From Calothrix sp. PCC 7103 (GTDB taxonomy: Bacteria > Cyanobacteriota > Cyanobacteriia > Cyanobacteriales > Nostocaceae): a stretch of DNA of 64,000 bases. Each line of letters opens with the position of its first letter. Position 1 is the first letter of the stretch. Positions 26,570 through 35,454 of the stretch are shown one piece after another. The notes beneath the pieces were generated by a model that did no database searches, was not told where the DNA came from, and saw nothing but the letters and a program-made list of their open reading frames with translations. The DNA is taken from the NCBI RefSeq assembly GCF_000331305.1, contig NZ_KB217478.1:2508151-2572150 (forward strand). The letters run 5' to 3'. Both the position numbers and the translations under genes were made by a program.

Positions 26570-28102
26570 ATGCCAGAACTACGCCATTCGATTGCTCATC
26601 ACTACCACGAACGAACTAAGTACGACCCCGATACTATAGCGTCCAAAAACCAGGGTTTGGATTGGTCGAAACAGCCTGTACCGTTTAAAGAATATAAAAT
26701 TGGTACGGTTTTTGACCTCAAACCATATATCCAAGAACCTTCATTGGATTCGGACGATAACACTGATACACAATGGTGGCGCCGTTTATCGCGGTTGCTG
26801 TTTTACAGCTACGGTTTAACAGCTAGAATGCCATCAATGGGGAGTGCCGTGTTTTTACGGTCGGCGCCAAGTGCAGGTGGTTTATATCCAGCCGAAATAT
26901 ATATAGTTTCACGGGGTACACCATTATTACCTGCTGGTTTATATAACTACCAGTCACGAACTCATTCGCTACTGCAATTTTGGGAAAATAATGTTTGGCA
27001 AACATTGCAGGATGCTTGTTTTTGGCATCCTGCTTTGGAAAGTACACAAATTGCCATCGTCATTACTGCGGTTTTTTACCGTTCAGCATGGCGTTATGAA
27101 GACAGAGCATACCGTCGAATATTTCTTGATACGGGACATTTATTGGGAAATATCGAACTATCTGCTGCGACGTGTGACTTTCGACCCCATCTAATTGGTG
27201 GTTTCGTCGATAAAGCCGTCAATGATATGCTTTATATTGACCCTGAACAAGAAGGCGCCACCGCAGTCCTTCCGATAGCCGATTTACTTGATATTAAACA
27301 AAATTTGCCTACTGGACGTACAGCTTTACCATCAGCGACCGAAACAGAGTATCCTAAAATCCCTGACGGTGAGCTTCTTCAGTACATTCATACTGTAACG
27401 CAAATTTTGCCAGGTACAACAGGTAAACTCAATTTACCCGAAATCAAGCAAAATAAATCTATCGAAGATAAATATAAATTTCCCTTCTGTCAAAAAATTT
27501 CAACCCTAACAACTCAAATCGACTGGGGAGATAAACTTGATAAACTCTCTTCAACAATCCTTAAACGTCGTTCGACTAGAGCATATAGCGGAGATGATTT
27601 AACATTAGATGAACTCAAATCATTACTCGATTTTACATACCAACCCCAACATTATATAGACCAAGAATTAGATATCTCGCCAGATTACTTCGACCTGAAT
27701 TTAATACAAACCTTTATAGCGACCTCTGGAGTCGAAGGACTCGAAGCAGGATGTTACTATTACGCACCCGCTTCGCAAGAATTACGACAAATTCGCTTTA
27801 AAAACTTCCGCAGAGAATTACACTTTCTCTGTTTAGGACAAGACCTTGGTCGCGATGCATCCGCTGTTATTTTCCATACAGCGGATTTAAAAGCATCTGT
27901 ATCTCAGTATGGAGATAGAGTATATAGATACCTACATATGGATGCAGGTCACTTAGGGCAAAAACTAAATCTTGCTGCTGTTCGTCTTAATATCGGTGTC
28001 AGCGGTATTGGCGGATTCTTCGATGATAAAGTCAACGAAGTTTTGGGTATTCCTCAAGATGAAGCGGTATTATACATAACTACAATAGGGCGCCCAATGT
28101 AA
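26570..28102 (+). CDS. Tandem SagB/ThcOx-type nitroreductase-fold oxidoreductase
   Basis: 510 residues. The start MPELRHSIAHHYHERTKYDP at 26570 is preferred by family resemblance; an upstream ATG at 26516 would add 18 residues without known similarity, and neither has an ideal ribosome binding site. Two nitroreductase-like FMN modules follow: first RSAPSAGGLYPAEIYIVSRG (near 100-120), second KRRSTRAYSGDDLTLDELKSLLDF (near 330). SagB enzymes oxidise azolines in RiPP clusters, but this double form occurs alone in many cyanobacteria, and no cyclodehydratase is nearby. FMN-dependent oxidation of an unknown substrate is inferred. Confidence 0.8.
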   Translation: MPELRHSIAHHYHERTKYDPDTIASKNQGLDWSKQPVPFKEYKIGTVFDLKPYIQEPSLDSDDNTDTQWWRRLSRLLFYSYGLTARMPSMGSAVFLRSAPSAGGLYPAEIYIVSRGTPLLPAGLYNYQSRTHSLLQFWENNVWQTLQDACFWHPALESTQIAIVITAVFYRSAWRYEDRAYRRIFLDTGHLLGNIELSAATCDFRPHLIGGFVDKAVNDMLYIDPEQEGATAVLPIADLLDIKQNLPTGRTALPSATETEYPKIPDGELLQYIHTVTQILPGTTGKLNLPEIKQNKSIEDKYKFPFCQKISTLTTQIDWGDKLDKLSSTILKRRSTRAYSGDDLTLDELKSLLDFTYQPQHYIDQELDISPDYFDLNLIQTFIATSGVEGLEAGCYYYAPASQELRQIRFKNFRRELHFLCLGQDLGRDASAVIFHTADLKASVSQYGDRVYRYLHMDAGHLGQKLNLAAVRLNIGVSGIGGFFDDKVNEVLGIPQDEAVLYITTIGRPM

Positions 28103-28220
28103 ACATGGTTTCATTCGTTGTAAGCACTGAAGTGCTTACAACGGCTGAACACAAAAATTTTACGACATTTTTATAAACATAGATTAAACTAGCGCATGTA
28201 AAAACTAACACGCTTTCCAA

Positions 28221-28889
28221 ATGTCCCTAAGACCGCTTTTAATTACTGCCTCGGTACTGCTAACTACTGCCTCAATCTCAAGTAACGCTTTTGCCCAAAG
28301 CAAAGGTACTCCCGGTAAATTTGATTTTTATGTACTAGCCTTATCTTGGTCTCCTGACTACTGTGCAGCCAAAGGAGACAGTGACCCATCTCAATGTAAA
28401 CAAGGAAAAAAACTAGGTTTTGTTTTACATGGACTTTGGCCTCAATACCAAAAAGGGTATCCCGCAAGCTGCACCACAGAAAGATTGCCAGAAGCAGTTA
28501 AACAGCAATTTCCCAATTTATTCCCTAGTGCCAAACTTTACAATCACGAATGGCAAAAACACGGTACCTGTACAGGCTTAACCCCAGCACAGTATTTAAC
28601 ATTATCAAAACAAAAGAAAGACTCTGTATCAATCCCTACAGCCTACGCCAAACCAAGCAAACCCTTCCGCACCACTATAAATAAACTACAAAGTGATTTT
28701 GTTGGCGCCAACCCAGCATTTACAAGTCAAAGCATAGCTCCTTCCTGCTCCGGTTCCGGACGCTTCTTGCAAGAAATCTTGGTTTGCTTTACCAAAGACG
28801 GTAAACCAGGCCCTTGCAGCGCAGAAGTAATTAAACGTTCGCAAAGAAGTTGCGGTCAATCAGACTTTTTAGTTCGTAACGTTAGGTAA
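28221..28889 (+). CDS. Secreted ribonuclease T2 family protein
   Basis: 222 residues. Signal peptide at 1-25 (ITASVLLTTASISSNAFAQ). The two T2 catalytic segments are present: GFVLHGLWPQ (His near 73) and HEWQKHGTC (His near 112 and 117, Glu near 113). Eight or more cysteines fit the disulfide-rich fold. The enzyme should cut single-stranded RNA via 2',3'-cyclic phosphates in the periplasm or outside the cell. It is monocistronic. Confidence 0.92.
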   Translation: MSLRPLLITASVLLTTASISSNAFAQSKGTPGKFDFYVLALSWSPDYCAAKGDSDPSQCKQGKKLGFVLHGLWPQYQKGYPASCTTERLPEAVKQQFPNLFPSAKLYNHEWQKHGTCTGLTPAQYLTLSKQKKDSVSIPTAYAKPSKPFRTTINKLQSDFVGANPAFTSQSIAPSCSGSGRFLQEILVCFTKDGKPGPCSAEVIKRSQRSCGQSDFLVRNVR

Positions 28890-28980
28890 AATATCAAAAT
28901 TGGGCATAATGGAAAATAACCCCTCGGCTTGAGTTATCTTGAACCGGGGGAGTTAGTCAAAAAGAATCGAAGAATAAACT

Positions 28981-29169
28981 ATGGCTGGTCGGAAAACAGA
29001 AAAAGCTAATTCCTTGAAAATTACCAAGCGTGATGAGGAAAAAATCAAAGAGGAAACTAAAGCGACGAGTAGATGTATAGCTTTTAGTTTGCAAGACAAT
29101 AGTATTGGTAAATGTTTCTACACAGGCAAAGAAACTTCTCAACGTGTTATATTTGCTAAAGCTTATTAA
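28981..29169 (+). CDS. Mini-protein resembling the C-terminal tail domain of archaeal/eukaryotic-type prolyl-tRNA synthetase
   Basis: 62 residues. From residue 19 on (KIKEETKATSRCIAF, then GKCFYTGKETSQRVIFAKAY to the end) it matches the last segment of ProRS of the archaeal/eukaryotic type, which ends in a (K/R)VxFAxAY motif. The first 18 residues are basic and not ProRS-like. The frame is intact with its own ATG, but there is no strong ribosome binding site. Bacterial-type ProRS, expected in cyanobacteria, does not have this tail. It could be a domesticated free-standing domain or the surviving 3' end of an acquired proS. Only two cysteines remain (SRC and GKC). Confidence 0.5.
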   Translation: MAGRKTEKANSLKITKRDEEKIKEETKATSRCIAFSLQDNSIGKCFYTGKETSQRVIFAKAY

Positions 29170-29346
29170 AATTAGTAAAACGGTTTTATTAAGGCTTGAC
29201 ATCACTTTCACCACAGATTATTTAACCCGTCGGCACACGACTGAGAGCCTGCCCGTAGAACAGTAAAATTTGAAATTCTGTATATAGTAATTCTGAATCG
29301 TTTTTGAAAAAAATCTACGTATCTGTAGTTTCTGTAGTGTATGTAG

Positions 29347-29363
29347 GGTGGGCACTGCCCACC
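29347..29363. terminator. GGTGGGCACTGCCCACC hairpin after the GH57 gene
   Basis: Perfect 8-bp arms around one base. The same GTGGGCA-TGCCCAC element lies at 33656-33678 and, degraded, near 57937. It sits just after the GH57 stop on the minus strand. Confidence 0.5.
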
Positions 29364-29374
29364 TTAGTATTGGC

Positions 29375-30871
29375 TTATTTTAGTAATTCTTCACCACGTC
29401 TATATAGTTCGCGTGCGTAATCTGTCCAGGTGCCTTGTCCCCAATATCGGAAACAGCTAGTTTGGACTAGTAAGTTGTAAAGTAATGCTTTTTGGTAGTC
29501 TTCGCGTTGCGTTACTTGTGCATCTTGTTCTACTAACTTGTCATATTTTTGATGGAATAATGCACTTAGTTTATTCATTGGTTCTAGGACGTTTTCATAT
29601 CCCCTAACCCAACTTAAATCATTTGTCCACGAGGCGCCATCTATATGAAACTGATTATCATTTGCTTTTAACTCTTGAATTGCATTTGCTACCGTTTCGG
29701 GTGTTAAACTATTCACGCGCTGCCAGTTCCAAATTTTGTGTTGCTGTACAGCTTGAATTTCTGGATAATTATTAGGGTCGGCACCTGATGCTTCAATTAA
29801 TTCTAGGTATTCTGTACCATTCATTGCGACAGTTCCCGCATTGTTATTACCAGCGTCGCGGATTTCGTGATAAATTCTGAATAAATCACGGGGATATTCG
29901 TTCATCATTACACCCCCATTTTCGCCATCAGCAATTTGTGTTACTAAAGAAGGAATGCTTGTATTACCAACTTGCTGCTTACCACGTCCTTTTGCCTCAA
30001 AGTAAGGTTGCATTTGTGCAACTAGTTTTGTATCAGAACCTTGAGTTTTAATTAGTGCAGTAATACTAACAGTTTCACCCTGAGAATTACGTGCGGTTAA
30101 TTTATTGGGAATATACTTCTGGTCATGATGCAAACTGGCGCCATCCAAGCGTTCGACTGAATGCTCTTGCACCATTATCCATTTATATCCGCATTCCTTT
30201 AATGCTTTTACGTACTGATATAAAGTATCTGGATGATTAGGTAAATGCATTTCTGGAGGAGAAAATCCTTTTACCCGCTTTAAAGCATCGTAACCAAATA
30301 TGGCAGCAAAATAATGTTGCCAAGCTTGAATATGCAACTTGATATCAGGAATGGGGGTAGAAGGAATAACCGCATGACTCCACATCGTGCCCAACCATTC
30401 CACGTAAGGTTGATATTGCACATCACAGGTAATACGCTTGAGAGTATCAATAATATCGGTGTGCTGTTGCCGTAAACCCCAAAGTAAATTACCCGAATAG
30501 TCGAGCATAATACGCGGGTTACATCCTTGGGAAATTAATTCTGGAATAAACTCACCAATGCGTTTATAACACCAAGCAAAAACACCTGCATTATGGTTGT
30601 CCCCATTATGAGGGTGTTCAAACATATGTTGCAGGTTACTAATTAATTCACCGTTGAAACCTGCGGGAATAGTAGGTTGGTGCATGTGAAGCGCGCAGGC
30701 AAACCCAGCATTGATATTTTCTAGCCGGAGATTGCTTGTATTTAAAAATACAGGCTCATTGTGGTTTGTAACTAAATGAATTTCGGATTCCCAACCGCTG
30801 ATGTTTGGTAAACCAAAGCGGATATCATCGAGTCTGGAGAGGGGAGATGAAATAGTAGCAGTCATTGCCAT
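29375..30871 (-). CDS. Glycoside hydrolase family 57-like protein
   Basis: 498 residues. The GH57 N-terminal signature ALHMHQPTIPAG (near 60-71) is followed by WCYKRIGEFIPELISQG and RIMLDYSGNLLWGLRQ, then ERLDGASLHHDQKYIPN. Family 57 contains amylase, branching and related enzymes using an inverting-free double-displacement mechanism; this subgroup of about 500 residues is common in cyanobacteria and its substrate is unclear. It may act on glycogen or another alpha-glucan. There is no signal peptide, so it is likely cytoplasmic. Monocistronic. Confidence 0.85.
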   Translation of the reverse strand: MAMTATISSPLSRLDDIRFGLPNISGWESEIHLVTNHNEPVFLNTSNLRLENINAGFACALHMHQPTIPAGFNGELISNLQHMFEHPHNGDNHNAGVFAWCYKRIGEFIPELISQGCNPRIMLDYSGNLLWGLRQQHTDIIDTLKRITCDVQYQPYVEWLGTMWSHAVIPSTPIPDIKLHIQAWQHYFAAIFGYDALKRVKGFSPPEMHLPNHPDTLYQYVKALKECGYKWIMVQEHSVERLDGASLHHDQKYIPNKLTARNSQGETVSITALIKTQGSDTKLVAQMQPYFEAKGRGKQQVGNTSIPSLVTQIADGENGGVMMNEYPRDLFRIYHEIRDAGNNNAGTVAMNGTEYLELIEASGADPNNYPEIQAVQQHKIWNWQRVNSLTPETVANAIQELKANDNQFHIDGASWTNDLSWVRGYENVLEPMNKLSALFHQKYDKLVEQDAQVTQREDYQKALLYNLLVQTSCFRYWGQGTWTDYARELYRRGEELLK

Positions 30872-30936
30872 GCGTCCTGTAGAAGCTTACTTATTTTCAC
30901 CCATGATTGCTGTTATACCAGAAAGTCACTAAATAA

Positions 30937-31161
30937 ATTAAGAAGTATTCTGAAGCACAAATTCATGAAATTGCAAAACGTGAAGGTTGGCATGTACTAA
31001 CGTGCGACCGCAAAGGATTTTTCAGTGTTATTGAGGTTTGGATTGAAAATAAACAGTTGCTGGAATTCCTTTCTCCAAAACAAGCTGCTCAATATCTTGC
31101 TTTCATGCAACCTGAATCTTTAAAGCAGTTTTTATCACAAACATATAGTAGCCCTATATGA
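30937..31161 (+). pseudogene. Start-less 74-codon gene remnant
   Basis: After an in-frame TAA at 30934-30936 the frame is open to TGA at 31159-31161 but has no plausible start. It reads KKYSEAQIHEIAKREGWHVL, then CDRKGFFSVIEVWIENKQLL, then EFLSPKQAAQYLAFM and a C-terminal ESLKQFL. Composition is protein-like (amphipathic, ends in helices), so I read it as the 3' part of a lost gene. Family not recognised. Confidence 0.4.
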
Positions 31162-31216
31162 ATGCGCCTTTAATGGATAATTAAATCATTGATGGCTGTG
31201 AGGGGAAGATAGAAGT

Positions 31217-32704
31217 ATGCAGGCGCCGAAATACATCTTGGCATTAGATTTAGGCACAACAGGGAACCGTGCGTTTGTATTTAACGCAGACGGTAAAATC
31301 GTTGGAAGTGCCTATAAAGAACTAAGACAACACTATCCACAACCAGGATGGTTAGAACATGACCCTCTTCAAATTTGGAATGATACCTGCTGGGTAATGC
31401 AAGCTGCAATAGCAAATTCCCAAATAACCCCTGCACAAATTGCTGCCATTGGACTAACTGTCCAGCGTGAAACCTGCTTGCTGTGGAACAAAACCACCGG
31501 AGAACCGCTTCATAATGCTATTGTTTGGCAAGACCGACGCACGGCGCCGCGTTGCTATGAATTACAAGCGCAGGGTTACAATCAGGAAATTTACGACCGT
31601 ACTGGTTTGGTTATCGATGCTTATTTTTCTGCAACCAAGCTCAAATGGTTATTAGATAATCTTGATATTGACATCAATAATACATTAGCTGGCACTATTG
31701 ATACATGGATATTGTGGAAATTAACTAATAAACAAGTTCATGCAACTGACCACAGTAACGCCAGTCGAACCATGCTGATGAACTTAACAACAGGCGCCTG
31801 GGATGAAACGTTATTGAAATTATTTCAAATCCCTGTAGATATATTACCTAAAATTCAACCCAGTTTAAGTCACTTTGGTGTTACCGATACTAATATATTA
31901 GGATATGAAATTCCCATCACAGCAATACTAGGCGACCAACAAGCTTCATTATTTGGTCACGGTTGTTCAAAACCAGGTTTAGTCAAATGTACTTATGGAA
32001 CAGGTAGCTTTTTAGTAGCGCATACAGGCTCACAAATTATTCGGACATCGCAGCAACTTATCTCGACAATAGCTTGGACACAGACTAATTCAAGTAATTC
32101 CCTTAATATGGGATATGCACTTGAAGGTAGTATGTTTACAAGCGGCGCCTGTATTCAATGGCTACGCGATAGTCTTAAACTCATTAATAATGCTACCCAA
32201 ACAGAAGCAATGGCAACGAGCGTTACAGATACTATGGGTGTATATTTTATACCAGCATTTAGCGGGTTAGGGGCGCCTCATTGGGACATGAGCGCACGGG
32301 GAGCATTTTTTGGAATTACAGGTGCAATTAAACCCGAACATATGGTGCGTGCTGTTCTTGAAGCAATAGCTTACCAAGTAAAAGAAGTTGTAGAAGCAAT
32401 CAACGCATCATCTACTATACCTGTACAAAAATTAGCAGTAGACGGTGGCGCCTGTAATAATAATTTCTTAATGCAATTTCAAGCTGATATTTTAGGAATT
32501 CCAGTAGAACGTCCGGTTGTTCGTGACACAACAGTACAAGGTATTGCCTTTGCTGCTGGGTTAGTAATAGGTTTATGGGATAATTACGAAGCGTTAGTTC
32601 AAAACCGTCAAATAGACCGTGTATTTGAACCAGGCAAAGAAACATATAACAATTTTATGACATGGCAAAAAGCTGTTGAACGCGCGAAACATTGGACAAA
32701 TTAA
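31217..32704 (+). CDS. glpK: Glycerol kinase
   Basis: 495 residues, normal for GlpK. FGGY-family kinase that phosphorylates glycerol with ATP. Landmarks are the N-terminal LDLGTTGNRAFVFNADGKIVG, GLTVQRETCLLWNKTTGEPLHNAIVWQDRRT (substrate site), GTIDTWILWKLTN, the phosphate loop KCTYGTGSFL and the adenosine motif VDGGACNNNFLMQFQADIL. AGGGGAAG lies about 8 nt before the ATG. No glpF or glpD is adjacent. It converges on the DUF72 gene with an ATCCGTTAC-type hairpin between them. Confidence 0.95.
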   Translation: MQAPKYILALDLGTTGNRAFVFNADGKIVGSAYKELRQHYPQPGWLEHDPLQIWNDTCWVMQAAIANSQITPAQIAAIGLTVQRETCLLWNKTTGEPLHNAIVWQDRRTAPRCYELQAQGYNQEIYDRTGLVIDAYFSATKLKWLLDNLDIDINNTLAGTIDTWILWKLTNKQVHATDHSNASRTMLMNLTTGAWDETLLKLFQIPVDILPKIQPSLSHFGVTDTNILGYEIPITAILGDQQASLFGHGCSKPGLVKCTYGTGSFLVAHTGSQIIRTSQQLISTIAWTQTNSSNSLNMGYALEGSMFTSGACIQWLRDSLKLINNATQTEAMATSVTDTMGVYFIPAFSGLGAPHWDMSARGAFFGITGAIKPEHMVRAVLEAIAYQVKEVVEAINASSTIPVQKLAVDGGACNNNFLMQFQADILGIPVERPVVRDTTVQGIAFAAGLVIGLWDNYEALVQNRQIDRVFEPGKETYNNFMTWQKAVERAKHWTN

Positions 32705-32707
32705 CTG

Positions 32708-32756
32708 GTAACGGATAAGCTTATTATCCATCCGTTACATCCGTTGTATCCGTTGC
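32708..32756. terminator. ATCCGTTAC hairpin and tandem nonamers between glpK and DUF72 gene
   Basis: GTAACGGAT (32708-32716) pairs with ATCCGTTAC (32730-32738). Three tandem nonamers follow: ATCCGTTAC, ATCCGTTGT, ATCCGTTGC (32730-32756). It lies between two convergent stops. Confidence 0.7.
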
Positions 32757-32761
32757 AAAGT

Positions 32762-33616
32762 TCACCACAAGTTTAATTGATTAGGTTGCTTATCAAGCTC
32801 ATTCCAAAGTAAAGCTGGAACAGCTACCCCACTTTCTTCTAACAGCTTCTGAAAATGACGCGCGTTACTTGGTGAGTGTTCTTCAACAGGACAGTGAACA
32901 AAGAAGTAAATTTGTTTTCCTTGTTGTAACCAATTTTGAACTTGTGTCACCCACTCTTCCATAAATTGCTGGTTCATTTCTAACTTCGGGTGTGAAATAA
33001 ACCTAATTAAACTAAACGGTGCCGTAACGTTAAACTCTACAGGCAATTGAGGTTTACGTCGTTCAGACTCTAACTGTGGGTTATCATCTCCAGTATAAAT
33101 GGGACGAGTATCTAATAATACTCTGCCAACACCAAATCTTTCTAAAAGCGTATTTAATTCTATTTGATAAACTTCTCTAAACCAGTCGCGATGACGAACT
33201 TCAACGGCTAAGGGTAATTTTGTTTGTTGCCAAGCTTCTAAAAAAACTTCTAAATCATTAATTGACTTTGGTGCATAGCTTGGTGGTAACTGTGCGAACA
33301 TTGGCCCCAAACGGGCGCCTAGTAGTCGCATCCTTTCTGCAAACTCTAAAGCTTGATTAATATAAGGTTGTAATAAACCGTTATGAGTGATATCGCGCGG
33401 TAACTTTGGGCAAAATTTAAAACTAGGTGGTGTTTGTGTTGCCCAACGAGAAACAGTTTCTTGACTTGGTACTGCGTAAAAAGTCGTGTTACCTTCTACT
33501 GTAGTAAAACGTTGGCTGTATAAATTAAGGAAATCGGCATTACGAGTACCTTCAGGATATAGTTCCCCTATCCAACCTTTATATGCCCAAACAGCGCACC
33601 CTAGAAAAAAACTCAC
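32762..33616 (-). CDS. DUF72 (YecE-like) TIM-barrel protein
   Basis: 284 residues. Landmarks are FLGCAVWAYKGWIGELYPEGT, FTTVEGNTTFYAVPS, FKFCPKLPRDITH, AQLPPSYAP, LAVEVRHRDWF and YFFVHCPVEEHSP. The fold is a TIM barrel with conserved acidic and His residues, but the family has no established biochemical role that I can state. Length is normal. Convergent with glpK. Confidence 0.85.
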   Translation of the reverse strand: MSFFLGCAVWAYKGWIGELYPEGTRNADFLNLYSQRFTTVEGNTTFYAVPSQETVSRWATQTPPSFKFCPKLPRDITHNGLLQPYINQALEFAERMRLLGARLGPMFAQLPPSYAPKSINDLEVFLEAWQQTKLPLAVEVRHRDWFREVYQIELNTLLERFGVGRVLLDTRPIYTGDDNPQLESERRKPQLPVEFNVTAPFSLIRFISHPKLEMNQQFMEEWVTQVQNWLQQGKQIYFFVHCPVEEHSPSNARHFQKLLEESGVAVPALLWNELDKQPNQLNLW

Positions 33617-33655
33617 GGCTTGCTTTGTGTGAATAAATTACTAATATAATAACAG

Positions 33656-33678
33656 TAAGGTGGGCAGTGCCCACCTTA
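33656..33678. terminator. TAAGGTGGGCA-G-TGCCCACCTTA palindrome
   Basis: Perfect 11-bp arms around one base, followed by a (CTA)n tract (ACTACTACTACTAC). It lies downstream of the barrel-like protein gene (minus strand) and may terminate it. Confidence 0.6.
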
Positions 33679-33695
33679 CTACTACTACTACTACA

Positions 33696-34226
33696 TTAGA
33701 AGCGATAACCGACACCAGCTTGTAAGCTTACTGCATCAGCAGAGCTATTCTTGTACGCATCAATACCCCACTTGGTGTCACCGTAAACAACGATGTTTTT
33801 AGCAACTTCAGATTCGGCGCCAAGAGTTACAACAGGAGCGTTTTTGTTACCTAACTGGCTGGCATAACCTTCGTTGGTTTGGAACGAGTAACCACCACCG
33901 ACATAGACGTTAGTATTTTTGGCAACAGGTGCATCGAGAGTCACCATTGGTATGAGCGCCGTTGAATTACCACCAAATAATGCGGCGCCACGAACAGAAA
34001 CTTGTGATTTGGGAATTGCGTAACGTCCTTGTACGTTACCACCAAATGTTGCTGCATCTTCTTGTTGACCACCATTGGTAACACCAGCAGAAACACCGGC
34101 ACCTAAATAACTACCGTTCATTCCACGTTGTTCAACTTCAACTGGTTGGGCAGAAGCAATTCCTGCTGAAACCAAAATAGACGAAAGTGCAAGTGCGGCA
34201 GTAGCTGTTAGTTTTGCGAGTCTCAT
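33696..34226 (-). CDS. Secreted beta-rich surface or outer-membrane protein
   Basis: 176 residues from the ATG at 34226, chosen because GAGG lies 9 nt upstream; an in-frame ATG at 34253 precedes the binding site. A signal peptide (LTATAALALSSILVSAGIASAQ) is followed by alternating hydrophobic/polar strands (QGRYAIPKSQVSVRGAALFGG, NVYVGGGYSF, APVVTLGAESEVAK, KNIVVYGDTKWGIDAY) and a C-terminal aromatic residue (GVGYRF). That end is the classical outer-membrane barrel signature. It may be a small 8-strand barrel. Function unknown. Confidence 0.75.
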   Translation of the reverse strand: MRLAKLTATAALALSSILVSAGIASAQPVEVEQRGMNGSYLGAGVSAGVTNGGQQEDAATFGGNVQGRYAIPKSQVSVRGAALFGGNSTALIPMVTLDAPVAKNTNVYVGGGYSFQTNEGYASQLGNKNAPVVTLGAESEVAKNIVVYGDTKWGIDAYKNSSADAVSLQAGVGYRF

Positions 34227-34432
34227 ATAAATTTTCCTCACCCTTGGATTCACTTAATGCTTTATACATATAGAATCTCTTTTTTTATAAAACTTAACCT
34301 CACACAAGGCGGTCAATCGATCAGGTGAATCTACTTTCACCCAGTGAGGTGAAGGTGATTTATATTTTGTTAGTTAAAATAGATTAAAAGATATTTTAAA
34401 TATTATTGAAATATTATTGAAATAAAGACTAT

Positions 34433-34498
34433 AAACCCGGTTTCTTTGTTGAGATATTGTAATAAAAAAGACTATTTTACGTAGAAACCGGGTTTCTT
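34433..34498. repeat. Pair of AAACC(C/G)GGTTTCT repeats
   Basis: AAACCCGGTTTCTTT (34435 region) and TAGAAACCGGGTTTCTTT (34482-34498) flank a 35-bp AT-rich spacer containing TTGTAATAAAAAAG. They lie between the pilin-like gene and the barrel-like gene. Confidence 0.55.
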
Positions 34499-34506
34499 TG
34501 GTGAAA

Positions 34507-35385
34507 TTAAGGCTCTATAGAAGTTGAATCAGCAGGGCAAGTTATTTTATTTGTACTTAAAGATAATATTGGCATTGCTGACTGTTTTGTTGTTGGTTTG
34601 GTTCTTTGGCAAATACCACTAATTGTTATTGTTTCACCGTTAACATTTGCCACAAAAACGGCGCCAGTATAGCTTGGTGACTCAGATTTTTTAGGAGTAG
34701 CAGTTACAAAAACACGCTGTGACCTTCCGGTTGGTTGCTGTATTTGGTAACTATATTCAGCATCATTAGATGGAATGCCTAATTCTAAATCTTTCAAATT
34801 GGTGCTAAATTTAGATTTTTCTAAGAAATATGCCTGTTGTGCGCGGTTAATTGCGGTTACATACATTTGAGCTTTTGGCACTTCCTTGGTCGTTGAGCCT
34901 GAATCTGATATTAACTCTACACCTTCAGGTAATGTTGTTGAGTCTGAAACTTTTGTAAAGATTGTGCCGTTTTTAAATTGAGGTGGTCTTGGTGTACCTG
35001 GGTTAGTACCTTCTAACTGCATCCGCATTTTTCCATCAGCAGTATATTCAAAAATCGTTTCCACAGGTTTATTCGTTCTTGGTAGAAAAACATCAAGATG
35101 CATCGGTTTCGGCGCCGAGCTTATCTTATATCTTAATTCTGTCGCAGTGCGTGGAACATTTGGAACTGGCGACGACATAATAAAAAGTTTATTATCAGGG
35201 GCAAAAATAAAAGTGAGAGATATGCCATCCTGATTCATTTCCCATGACCCTAAATGCTTTTGGTCGAGAGTAGTGGCGCCTGGGGCTGGTGTAGTTTGCG
35301 CGTATGATGGAATTACAAAATTTGGAGCAATCATGCTTGTGCTGCATAATGTCAGCAGTAAAGCCACAGAAGATAATTGACGCAT
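34507..35385 (-). CDS. Secreted pilin-like-fold protein of unknown function
   Basis: 292 residues. Signal peptide at 4-30 (SVALLLTLCSTSMIAPNFVIPSYAQ). Residues 40-150 form a beta-rich domain (LGSWEMNQDGISLTFIFAPDNKLF). Residues 175-292 resemble the globular part of cyanobacterial type IV pilins and GspH-like proteins: TAINRAQQAYFLEKSKFSTNLKDLELGI, YSYQIQQPTGRSQRVFVTATPKK, and a Cys pair (ISGICQRT and KITCPAD). It lacks a prepilin peptidase site, so it is exported by Sec rather than assembled as a pilin. The role is unknown. Confidence 0.7.
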   Translation of the reverse strand: MRQLSSVALLLTLCSTSMIAPNFVIPSYAQTTPAPGATTLDQKHLGSWEMNQDGISLTFIFAPDNKLFIMSSPVPNVPRTATELRYKISSAPKPMHLDVFLPRTNKPVETIFEYTADGKMRMQLEGTNPGTPRPPQFKNGTIFTKVSDSTTLPEGVELISDSGSTTKEVPKAQMYVTAINRAQQAYFLEKSKFSTNLKDLELGIPSNDAEYSYQIQQPTGRSQRVFVTATPKKSESPSYTGAVFVANVNGETITISGICQRTKPTTKQSAMPILSLSTNKITCPADSTSIEP

Positions 35386-35454
35386 GTACTTTAATACCTA
35401 AAACTGTTTGTGAACGAGAGTATTTAAATACTGAGTAAAATTATTTACCTTAAT

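Noticed and set aside
26570-28102. Azole-forming RiPP cluster around the SagB-type gene
   Set aside because: No YcaO cyclodehydratase or precursor is near; tandem SagB-type proteins occur alone in cyanobacteria.
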